Assembly: GCA_039029915.1 (NCBI GenBank)
Contig: JBCCFD010000380.1
Span: 1-8,056 of the forward strand
Direction: 5' to 3'
Length of the DNA stretch: 8,056 bases
DNA from: QQUD01 sp039029915
GTDB taxonomy: Bacteria > Chloroflexota > Anaerolineae > Promineifilales > Promineifilaceae
Shown here: one piece after another, positions 1 to 5,615 of the stretch
How positions within the stretch are numbered: the first letter of the stretch is position 1
Layout: the number at the start of each line of letters is the position of its first letter
Notes under the pieces: model-generated
The model's database searches: none
Told to the model about the DNA's origin: nothing
Seen by the model: only the letters and a program-made list of their open reading frames with translations
Made by a program: the position numbers and the translations under genes

Positions 1-13
1 AACTAAGTAGGCT

Positions 14-128
14 TATGTGATTGACAGAAAGTATTCTAAAAAAGATGCACTGTAAATCCTGTCAATCACCTAGTAAATCACAGCAATTGGGGCTGATTTA
101 ATTTTTAAAACTTTCTGTGATTTACATA
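14..128. repeat. Compound palindrome: two mirrored 53-bp stem-loop units
   Basis: Unit 1 (17-69) has perfect 11-bp arms GTGATTGACAG (17-27) and CTGTCAATCAC (59-69) around a 31-base loop. Unit 2 (73-125) has perfect 11-bp arms GTAAATCACAG (73-83) and CTGTGATTTAC (115-125), also around a 31-base loop. The units are mirror images about position 71, and the symmetry extends three more bases on each side (14-16 with 126-128). The arms differ between units at three positions, and each change is compensated in the partner arm. The right arm contains the TAA stop (122-124) of the leftward zinc-finger gene, so the element lies at that operon's 3' end. No T-run follows a short GC-rich stem, so it is not a classical intrinsic terminator. 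Its function is unknown; candidates are a 3'-end RNA structure, a protein-binding site or a relic of a small mobile palindrome. Confidence 0.75.
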
Positions 129-385
129 TCGCTCTGATCGAGTTGCTCTTCCATCACCTGTAAACGATTTTGATAATACGTTTGGCAATCGGGGCAGCTA
201 GAAAGGTGCCGCTTAGCAGCTAGCAATATTAGCTTCGTATCATCCACATTGTCATCTGACGGTAGATTCTCAGCTAAGTAGTCCAGAATTTCAAAGCATT
301 CTGCACAGGTCAACGGCCGTTGATTATCTTTCTGATTAGCCGTATCCAAAAGCAGCTGCCAAAGCGGACGCACCTCTCGCGTCAT
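122..385 (-). CDS. Small zinc-finger (HC2/anti-sigma-like) protein
   Basis: This 87-residue protein has C27-x2-C30 and then H60-x3-C64-x2-C67. The second half is the Hx3Cx2C signature of zinc-binding anti-sigma-type (zf-HC2-like) domains. The predicted helices between the metal ligands are acidic (residues 31-50). No transmembrane segment follows, unlike most anti-sigma factors that tether a sigma factor to the membrane, so it is probably a soluble zinc-binding regulator or adaptor. Its ATG lies 8 bases after the TAG of the upstream DUF3179 lipoprotein gene, and that TAG sits inside the purine-rich ribosome-binding stretch TAGGTGAAGGT. This implies co-transcription and translational coupling. 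No sigma factor is visible in the window. The zinc site is well supported; the partner and function are not known. Confidence 0.8.
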   Translation of the reverse strand: MTREVRPLWQLLLDTANQKDNQRPLTCAECFEILDYLAENLPSDDNVDDTKLILLAAKRHLSSCPDCQTYYQNRLQVMEEQLDQSDM

Positions 386-393
386 ACCTTCAC

Positions 394-1860
394 CTATTGC
401 TGGTACAAAATAGTGTCAGGCCGGAATGCTGCCCATGAGAACCAGAAGTGATCAGCATGAATAACGTTTGTCAGCTCAGACCCCGCTAGCTCACCTTCAA
501 TCGCTTGCCCTAAGATATTCCAACGGCTGCCCGTTTGGTCATCAATGAATGAATCTCCATCACGGGTAAAGGTGAGCTTTTCTCCGTTCAGATTAGGGTC
601 GAATACACCAGTCGCACCGACGTCGTCAGCTTCTGCAATCACGCGAGCGCCTAAGGCACTAGCGGTACCAGGAATATGGAAAACAACCATATCCTGCCCG
701 CCCTGAGTGTCTTGAATCACGCCTACTTGAGACAGGAGATCAACCGGATAAGCTACGTCTACCTCAGGTAAGGAAACAGTGACCACGCGGGCAACCGCTG
801 GTAAACGGCCGTCTAGCTCACCAGAGAATAAGAATGGATTGCTGCCAATGGTATCATAACCAGCATAGGGATTATTGCCGTATTGACGGTCAAACCCTGT
901 ATCACGAGACAACACCACCCCTTCAGGGAAAGCGGCTTTAAAATCTGCAAAACTAACTAAGCTCGAGGGTAAAAAGGTTAACTGCTTGCCAGCGTGATTG
1001 CCAATGATGCCTTCACCCGTAAACTGTTGCCAAAGGCTTTCATCCGTGCGGTCATACATAATCAAATCTGAATTACGAAGCAATCCAGACACCCCAAATT
1101 CAACGACTTCACCCTCTACCACGCGCTCAAAAACGATAGCTGAATTACACAGCGGGCAAAAGGTAACTACCACCGGTACGCTGCCTACAGTGTCGTTCAC
1201 GATTTCATGCCATGTCAAAATTTGGAGCGGGTAGGCGCGTGCGTCACCATCAAACTCAACAACGACGACTGGCTCAACATCTGCTAGCCACGCTTCCGCT
1301 TCAGCAGGGGAAATAAATTTAGGGTCATCAATTGAGGGAATACCATCTCGTGGCGGACCGCCTGATAAAATATCAGCTGTTGAAATTGTGCGCAGTTCCC
1401 AGTTCGTATTCCAACTAGATGTCAAAGACTGTAATCGTGATGATCTATCATCTGTTGTAAAAATCACTGTACCATCCTCTAAAACAATGGTCTCTTCCTC
1501 CGCCTCAGCGGCTGGTTCTTCAACAGGCTCACTTGTAGGTGCCTCTTCGGTCATTTCTTCATCAGCCATTTCTTCCGATTCAGATTCAGCCATTTCCTCT
1601 GATTCAGATTCATCTTCGGCCATTTCTTCTTCGGCCATTTCTTCATCAGCCATTTCTTCCGACTCAGATTCGTCGACCTCAGGTGCAGCTTCTTCAACGA
1701 CATCTGTTGCCACATCCGTCGTTTGCTCTTCGACTTGAGGTTCTGCTCCACCACCCGTTGAAGAACAGGCAGCGAGTAGGAAAATACCCATTATTGCTAA
1801 TAATTGAATTGTTTTAGGCCGTTTAGACAGCATTTTTTTCATTTTCATCTCCATAGTCAT
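394..1860 (-). CDS. DUF3179 lipoprotein, Cys form (CPLC motif)
   Basis: This 488-residue predicted lipoprotein starts with a basic segment and a hydrophobic stretch (about 19-31) ending in the lipobox LAAC, with Cys32 as the lipidation site. Residues about 40-125 form an acidic, low-complexity linker rich in SESEEMADEEM-type repeats, as often seen between anchor and domain in exported Chloroflexota proteins. The DUF3179 domain fills the rest. It includes FDGDARAYPLQIL and HEIVND (about 203-223), VVVTF-C235-PLC238 with a CxxC pair, then SGLLRNSDLIMYDR, and it ends in the family-like HFWFSWAAFRPDT. The biochemical function of DUF3179 is not established; the CxxC suggests redox or metal chemistry. 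AAGGAG (1879-1884) lies 18 bases before the first in-frame ATG, and several ATGs cluster there, so the exact start is uncertain by up to about ten codons. It is followed by the zinc-finger gene. Confidence 0.92.
   Translation of the reverse strand: MTMEMKMKKMLSKRPKTIQLLAIMGIFLLAACSSTGGGAEPQVEEQTTDVATDVVEEAAPEVDESESEEMADEEMAEEEMAEDESESEEMAESESEEMADEEMTEEAPTSEPVEEPAAEAEEETIVLEDGTVIFTTDDRSSRLQSLTSSWNTNWELRTISTADILSGGPPRDGIPSIDDPKFISPAEAEAWLADVEPVVVVEFDGDARAYPLQILTWHEIVNDTVGSVPVVVTFCPLCNSAIVFERVVEGEVVEFGVSGLLRNSDLIMYDRTDESLWQQFTGEGIIGNHAGKQLTFLPSSLVSFADFKAAFPEGVVLSRDTGFDRQYGNNPYAGYDTIGSNPFLFSGELDGRLPAVARVVTVSLPEVDVAYPVDLLSQVGVIQDTQGGQDMVVFHIPGTASALGARVIAEADDVGATGVFDPNLNGEKLTFTRDGDSFIDDQTGSRWNILGQAIEGELAGSELTNVIHADHFWFSWAAFRPDTILYQQ
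1546..1671 (-). repeat. Acidic SESEEMA coding repeats with an 84-bp duplication
   Basis: Within the DUF3179 lipoprotein linker, SESEEMADEEM occurs at residues 65-75 and again at 93-103, with a related SESEEMAE at 85-92. At DNA level a 27-base identical stretch starts at 1552 and again at 1636, exactly 84 bases apart, so reading frame is kept. This looks like a recent internal duplication in a flexible linker between the lipid anchor and the folded domain. Confidence 0.85.
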
Positions 1861-2042
1861 TGGTCCATTAGAATTTCTCTCCTTAGACGAGGCGTCTGGG
1901 AGAAATCATCCTTGATTTATGAAATATTTATTTTTTGCCGTCACCATTTTGGGCCTGCTTGCATTATAAATGACTATGTGAAATCAAATTGTAGGGAATC
2001 CGACAGTCGGCGAGACTGGTTTTCCGATATGGTTAAAGCAAG
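1861..2042. promoter_or_regulatory. Divergent intergenic region between the two DUF3179 genes
   Basis: This region of 182 bases must carry promoters for both divergent DUF3179 genes. On the minus strand, TATAAT (1963-1968) is a good -10 match but has no convincing -35. The surrounding 10-mer CATTATAAAT (1962-1971) recurs at 3752-3761, just after the selenoprotein operon. A ribosome-binding site AAGGAG for the leftward gene is at 1879-1884, next to a small hairpin with arms AGACG (1885-1889) and CGTCT (1893-1897). Near the rightward start are overlapping small palindromes: CCGAC/GTCGG around 2000-2010, and CAGTC (2004-2008) with GACTG (2014-2018). No strong Shine-Dalgarno precedes the ATG at 2043. 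The promoter assignments are weak. Confidence 0.35.
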
Positions 2043-3050
2043 ATGCATCGATATTTTTTATTTATATTTTTCGGTTTTTTGGTTGGATGCACGGCCGTTT
2101 CAGAAACGGCCGTACCTGCCCCCATTCCCACAGTGCCCCCCGCCGCCACGAATGTGCGCCTTGATGATCCCGTTGAGCATAACTTCCGCCAGTGGGCACG
2201 AAATGACGCCATTCCCCCTGTGTATGAGCCTGAGTTTGCGACGCCAGAAGAAGTAAGTATAGGGGATGATGAACTCGTTATGGGGGTCACATTAGGGGGT
2301 GAAGCCAAAGCGTATCCAGTAACCTCCATGCAGTTTCGCGAGATGGTCAATGATGAACTCGCCGGCATCCCCATCTTGGTCACATGGTGACCGATTTGCT
2401 ACACCGGCATCGTGTATGACCGGCGGATAGATGGCAAAGAGGTTGTTTTTGGCAACGCCAGTTCCTTATACATGAGCGCCATGACGTGGTGGGATCATGA
2501 CACAGAATCAATATGGTCTCAGCCGTGGGGGCGCGCCATTCAAGGGGAACTGAAAGGGACTGAGCTATTCATATTGCCAACTCAAGTCACAACGTGGGGC
2601 AGCTGGAAAACGCAGCACCCTCACACGCTCATTATGGGCAACGACATTGAGCTTATGCCCAATTTACGCCAAACCTTCCAGCCCGAGTTCTTGATTGGCA
2701 TTACAGTTGCACAGCAAGCTAGGGGCTATCGGTTTGAAGATGTTTCTCAGGTCGGCTTAATAAATGATTCCCTCAATGGCATTCCAATTCTCATCTACGC
2801 CACGGCCGATTCTTATCAAGCGTACATTCGTGTATCTGGTGAACGGGAGTTGCGTTTTGGTGAGGAAAACGGCCGTATTTTTGACCATCAAACCAATTCA
2901 ACTTGGGACATTGTGAGAGGATTAGCCACAGATGGTGAATTGCGAGGACAGGCGTTACAATCTTTGCCAAACATGACCGCATTTGAAGACCACTGGCTTG
3001 ATTTTTATCCCAATTCAACCTTTTGGGAAGGTGAACAGAATAATGAGTGA
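2043..3050 (+). CDS. DUF3179 lipoprotein, predicted selenoprotein (UGA at 2388-2390)
   Basis: Reading the in-frame TGA at 2388-2390 as selenocysteine gives one 335-residue protein. It starts at the first ATG after an in-frame TAA and has a signal peptide with lipobox LVGC (lipid Cys16). DUF3179 features run across the TGA without a frame change: GGEAKAYPVTSMQFREMVND and ILVTW before it, then PICYTGIVYDR, SSLYMSAMTWWD and the C-terminal DHWLDFYPNSTFW. The TGA falls at residue 116, followed by P-I-Cys119. This aligns exactly with the first Cys of TFCPLC in the Cys paralogue at 394-1860, so CxxC becomes UxxC. A SECIS-like hairpin follows at 2404-2423. The codon before the TGA is TGG (Trp), which argues against a TGA-for-Trp code. 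The gene ends in a normal TGA that overlaps the next gene by 8 bases. The molecular function of DUF3179 is unknown. A nonsense mutation is the alternative, but it is unlikely given the exact position and the second example downstream. Confidence 0.9.
2091..2113 (+). repeat. 10-bp-arm hairpin made of two ACGGCCGT palindromes
   Basis: ACGGCCGTTT (2091-2100) and AAACGGCCGT (2104-2113) are perfect inverted repeats around CAG. The hairpin lies 48 bases into the DUF3179 selenoprotein gene, just after the lipid Cys codon, and encodes T-A-V-S-E-T-A-V. No T-run follows, so it is not an intrinsic terminator. Confidence 0.85.
2388..2390 (+). other. Predicted selenocysteine codon (UGA), DUF3179 residue 116
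   Basis: The in-frame TGA is preceded by TGG and followed by CCG ATT TGC, giving W-U-P-I-C. The family Cys occupies this position in the neighbouring paralogue (F-C-P-L-C). The next base is C, a context generally regarded as weak for termination. Confidence 0.88.
2404..2423 (+). promoter_or_regulatory. Candidate bacterial SECIS hairpin, DUF3179 mRNA
   Basis: CCGGCAT (2404-2410) pairs with ATG-A-CCGG (2416-2423) in seven base pairs with one bulged A at 2419, closing a five-base loop CGTGT (2411-2415). The loop starts 20 bases after the TGA and has G in its second position followed by T. This agrees with the known features of bacterial SECIS elements: a short stem, a small loop with a G among its first two bases, and a loop about 16-37 bases after the UGA. 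A competing hairpin, TACAC (2400-2404) with GTGTA (2412-2416), is also possible. No folding energy was computed. Confidence 0.65.
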
Positions 3051-3744
3051 CCCAAATTTAATTCAAAAATACAACTACGATGAATTTACCCCCGCTAAAG
3101 TTTTCCACTGGCTTAACTTTGAAAACAGCCCCAAACTGGGTGAAAAATTACCCAGCTTTCCCCTTTGGCACCTAGATGGCTCAGAAACAAGCCTTGAAGA
3201 AATTTGGCAAGCGCACAGCCTAACCATCATTGAATTTGGGAGCTTTACCTGACCGTATTGTGGGATGGCGGCGCCATCCATGAATGCCATGGCTGATAAA
3301 TATGCAAACCAAGATGTAGGCTCGATATTTTTATATACACACGAGGCCCATCCTGGTGAAAACTACCCCCACCACACCTCAATGGAACAAAAGCTGCGCC
3401 AGGCGCAAGCCTTACAAACCGAGTTGAGCGTCACTCGAACGATTGTGGCGGATTCACTTGACGGGGCGTGCCACCGCCGCTTTGGCACCATGCCGAACAT
3501 GACGTGGATTGTTAACAAGGCGGGCACACCGCTCTATAAATCAGATTGGACTGACTCAGAGAGTGTTGAAAATGCACTCGTCTATTTTTTGAACGTTCAG
3601 GAGCGTCGTCGGGGAAAGCATCGCTTGGCTCCGTTTCGGGTCGAGCGGCTTGATTACCGTACACAGGATCGCGACGGGTTCAACGAAGGGCTCATGCGCA
3701 GTGGTCCAAAGGCGTTAAGAGAATTCAACGAAGCTTTTGAATAA
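3043..3744 (+). CDS. Deiodinase-like thioredoxin-fold selenoprotein (UGA at 3250-3252)
   Basis: With the TGA at 3250-3252 read as selenocysteine, this is a 233-residue protein without a signal peptide, so probably cytoplasmic. Residues 33-50 (GEKLPSFPLWHLDGSETS) are the opening of an AhpC/TlpA/peroxiredoxin-type thioredoxin fold. The active-site segment is IIEFGSFT-U70-P-Y-C73, matching the iodothyronine deiodinase signature (FGSxTUPP). The second deiodinase hallmark, EAHP (101-104) after a beta strand FLYT, follows. Later comes a DSLDGACHRRFG...PNMTWIVNKAGTPLYK segment (about 142-172) like the C-terminal strand pair of that family. Unlike animal deiodinases it has a Cys three residues after Sec, giving a UxxC pair. 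Bacterial relatives are not known to act on thyroid hormone; a thiol/peroxide reductase role is an inference. The start at 3043 has GGGAAGGTG 9 bases upstream and overlaps the preceding DUF3179 gene by 8 bases. An upstream in-frame ATG at 2983 is less likely. Confidence 0.9.
3250..3252 (+). other. Predicted selenocysteine codon (UGA), deiodinase-like residue 70
   Basis: The in-frame TGA sits between ACC (Thr) and CCG TAT TGT (Pro-Tyr-Cys), giving FGSFT-U-PYC. This is the exact place of Sec in the deiodinase family, and the same frame encodes the conserved EAHP motif downstream. Confidence 0.92.
3263..3279 (+). promoter_or_regulatory. Candidate bacterial SECIS hairpin, deiodinase-like mRNA
   Basis: A perfect seven-base-pair stem, GGATGGC (3263-3269) with GCCATCC (3273-3279), closes a GGC loop (3270-3272). 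The loop begins 17 bases after the TGA and starts with GG, as expected for a SelB-binding bacterial SECIS. T3261 can pair with A3280 if G3262 is bulged. This is the stronger of the two candidate SECIS elements. It is coding sequence (Gly-Met-Ala-Ala-Pro-Ser), as required in bacteria. Confidence 0.8.
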
Positions 3745-3926
3745 GCGCTTACATTATAAATTTAAGTGAAACGAAGTCCGGCTTTGAATAAAGCGACGGC
3801 TATAAACTTCGGAACACCTAATCTAAGCCTGAGTTTCCCGAACTCTGTAGAGAGGCGTGTTGAAAGCTGCTAATTCGCCCCAGTCTTCGACAGTCTTAGG
3901 CTTCATTTGTTGCTAAACTTTTCTAA
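3745..3926 (+). other. Structured intergenic region, no gene recognised
   Basis: This gap of 182 bases lies between the selenoprotein operon and the glycosyltransferase. A nested hairpin spans 3772-3811: CGAAGT (3772-3777) with ACTTCG (3806-3811), CCG (3778-3780) with CGG (3797-3799), and GCTTT (3781-3785) with AAAGC (3790-3794) around a GAAT loop. A second domain is closed by AAGCCT (3825-3830) with AGGCTT (3898-3903). Inside it are GAGTT/AACTC (3831-3845) and GGCG/CGCC (3854-3857 with 3876-3879). No T-run follows either structure, so neither is a standard intrinsic terminator. No convincing promoter or Shine-Dalgarno is visible before the ATG at 3927. It may be a 3' UTR structure or a leader RNA for the glycosyltransferase. 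Confidence 0.5.
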
Positions 3927-5201
3927 ATGAAACTATCTATCATCACCATTGGCTCACGAGGTGACGTCCAGCCATATGTGGCGTTAGGATGTGGCTTACA
4001 AAAAGCCGGCTTCGATGTGTCCATCGTAACCTACGAATACTATCGCCAATTTATTGAAGCGTATGGCTTAAAGCTCAAACCACTCCAAGGGGATCCCAAA
4101 GAGATTTTGGGCTCTGAAAACGGCCGTAATTGGGTGCGCTCACAGGGAAACCCCGTCAAATTTGTTAAGAATTTCATCGCCTTAACCAAAGCGCGCATCG
4201 CGCCCATGATGAAAGACGCCGTTGAGCAATTAGCCGATGCCGAAATCATTCTCTACTCTGACCTAGGCATCGTTGGGTACCACGTGGCGGAAAAGTATCA
4301 GACCCCCCTGATTGAGACACATTTACAACCGTTTGGCATCACCAAAACCTTCCCTTCTGTTGGAGCACCCCCATGGATCAAGTTAGGGGGTCTTTACAAT
4401 CAAATTTCGCACTGGGTCACGGAGCAAATGCTGTGGCAACCGTTCCGAACGTTGGTGAATGACCTGCGCCGAACGGAGCTTGATTTACGCCCGATTCCCT
4501 TTTGGGGACCGTTTAAAAAGATTAAAACGGAAGGCAATCCAACCCTGCATGCCTACAGTCCACACGTACTGCCCAAGCCTTCTGACTGGCCTCGCTGGCG
4601 TCATGTGACGGGGAACTGGGTGCTACCGCCAGAGCCAGGCTGGCAGCCTGATCCAAAGCTGGTTGACTTTCTTAACGCTGGCAAACCGCCTGTTTATGTG
4701 GGGTTTGGCAGTATGGTGGATGAGGAGCCGGAGAAGCTGGTGGAGATGGTTTTAACGGCCGTATCCCATACCAATAACCGCATCATCCTCTCATCAGGCT
4801 GGGCAGGCTTTACGGCCAGCAATCTGCCCGATAATGCTTACATTATCCAGTCGGTGCCGCATGAGTGGCTTCTGCCGCAGATGGCCGCTGTCATTCATCA
4901 CGGCGGGGCGGGCACCACGGCAGCAGGGCTTCGTTCAGGCGTGCCCAGCATGGCTGCCCCCTACTTTGCTGATCAATTTTTTTGGGCGGATCGCATTTAT
5001 AATCTTGGTGTCAGCCCTAAACTCCCACCGCGCCCCAAATTAACCATGGATATTCTGACCCATGCTATTCAAGAGGCAACCCAAAACAGTGTTATGAAAA
5101 ATAACGCGGCTAGAATTGGTCAATTATTACATGCGGAGGATGGCATAGAAACGGCCGTAAAGATTATCAAAAAATTTGCCAATCAGCATTGTACAAAATG
5201 A
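3927..5201 (+). CDS. Sterol-glucosyltransferase-like glycosyltransferase (GT1/GT28 type)
   Basis: This complete 424-residue GT-B fold enzyme transfers a sugar from a nucleotide-sugar donor to a lipophilic acceptor. The N-terminal acceptor half opens with GSRGDVQPYVALGCGLQKAG (9-28), the signature of the glycosyltransferase family 28/UDP-glucose:sterol glucosyltransferase N-terminal domain. The donor-binding C-terminal half has PVYVGFGSM (about 255-263), the SVPHEWLLPQMAAVIHHGGAGTT block (309-331; the HHGGAGTT loop binds the donor phosphates) and P-x5-DQ-x2-WA (about 345-354). There is no signal peptide or transmembrane helix, so it is presumably cytoplasmic or peripheral to the inner membrane. 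The acceptor (sterol/hopanoid-like lipid, carotenoid or macrolide) cannot be told from sequence. It is preceded by a 182-base structured gap, so it is probably transcribed separately from the selenoprotein pair, and it runs convergently into the next gene with only 24 bases between. Confidence 0.93.
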   Translation: MKLSIITIGSRGDVQPYVALGCGLQKAGFDVSIVTYEYYRQFIEAYGLKLKPLQGDPKEILGSENGRNWVRSQGNPVKFVKNFIALTKARIAPMMKDAVEQLADAEIILYSDLGIVGYHVAEKYQTPLIETHLQPFGITKTFPSVGAPPWIKLGGLYNQISHWVTEQMLWQPFRTLVNDLRRTELDLRPIPFWGPFKKIKTEGNPTLHAYSPHVLPKPSDWPRWRHVTGNWVLPPEPGWQPDPKLVDFLNAGKPPVYVGFGSMVDEEPEKLVEMVLTAVSHTNNRIILSSGWAGFTASNLPDNAYIIQSVPHEWLLPQMAAVIHHGGAGTTAAGLRSGVPSMAAPYFADQFFWADRIYNLGVSPKLPPRPKLTMDILTHAIQEATQNSVMKNNAARIGQLLHAEDGIETAVKIIKKFANQHCTK

Positions 5202-5225
5202 AAATGAGAACCTGACAAAAATCGG

Positions 5226-5615
5226 CTACGCTTCGATAACGTGCGTCTGTTCGCCAATTCGGGTGCGATCTAGTTGGCGATTAAACTCCTGCACTGTTTC
5301 AGGCTCTTTTTCAGGATGAGCATAATACAGTTTGACGCGCACATCATAGGTGTCGGTTGGTGTACTGTCTCGGATATGCATGGTGAGGGAGAAATTAGCA
5401 TCGTTGGCATTAATCACGTGTAGAGAGCCAGATTTCTCGTCACGTTCATTAATTAAGGTAACCTCAATACACGGCGGTTCTAAAAATTTCGTCATCTCAA
5501 AGCCAACCGCCACCCGCATCTGGTCCTCAAATAGATAAAGCCCCAGCGTTTTAATCCGAACATCATCTCGCGATTTTGGGGCATCTTCTGGATTGTCGAA
5601 AAAGTCAATATTCAT
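5226..5615 (-). CDS. Conserved-looking small protein of unknown function
   Basis: This 129-residue protein matches no family that I recognise. It has no signal peptide or membrane segment and no Cys motif (a single Cys in LEPPCIEVTL). Alternating hydrophobic residues at about 21-42, 49-55, 65-67, 73-80 and 89-99 suggest a small all-beta, sandwich-like domain, followed by a charged helix (EPETVQEFNRQLDRT). The N-terminus is acidic and polar. The start is the ATG at 5613-5615 with TTAGG about 7 bases upstream. It lies 63 bases after the Mfd stop on the same strand, so the two may be co-transcribed. The intervening sequence is a purine-rich tract on the plus strand and shows no terminator. That it is a gene is supported by a full-length open frame with protein-like composition. 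Confidence 0.72.
   Translation of the reverse strand: MNIDFFDNPEDAPKSRDDVRIKTLGLYLFEDQMRVAVGFEMTKFLEPPCIEVTLINERDEKSGSLHVINANDANFSLTMHIRDSTPTDTYDVRVKLYYAHPEKEPETVQEFNRQLDRTRIGEQTHVIEA

Noticed and set aside
14..128. CRISPR array or integron attC site.
   Set aside because: Only two units, mirrored rather than directly repeated, with no spacers of repeated size and no GTTRRRY core.
1388..1738. Plus-strand Ser-rich open frame opposite the acidic linker.
   Set aside because: It is the antisense shadow of the Glu/Ser/Met repeats of the lipoprotein gene, with low-complexity composition and no start signals.
2983..3042. An earlier start at 2983 for the deiodinase-like gene.
   Set aside because: It would overlap the DUF3179 gene by 68 bases. 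The ATG at 3043 has a good ribosome-binding site and the classic short overlap.
2388..3252. The two in-frame TGAs as nonsense mutations making pseudogenes, or as TGA-for-Trp recoding.
   Set aside because: Both fall exactly on the Sec/Cys active-site column of their families, keep frame on both sides and have a SECIS-like hairpin downstream. TGG encodes Trp directly before the first TGA. TGA also ends the DUF3179 (3048-3050) and glycosyltransferase (5199-5201) genes, so it is a stop elsewhere.
3772..3811. Intrinsic terminator of the selenoprotein operon.
   Set aside because: The 3' side is interrupted by bulges and no T-run follows.
3824..3904. A Sec tRNA gene (or degenerate tRNA) next to the selenoprotein genes, prompted by a closing stem and a TTCGACA segment.
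   Set aside because: No anticodon arm presenting TCA, no proper D-arm, mismatched T-stem and no long variable arm on either strand.
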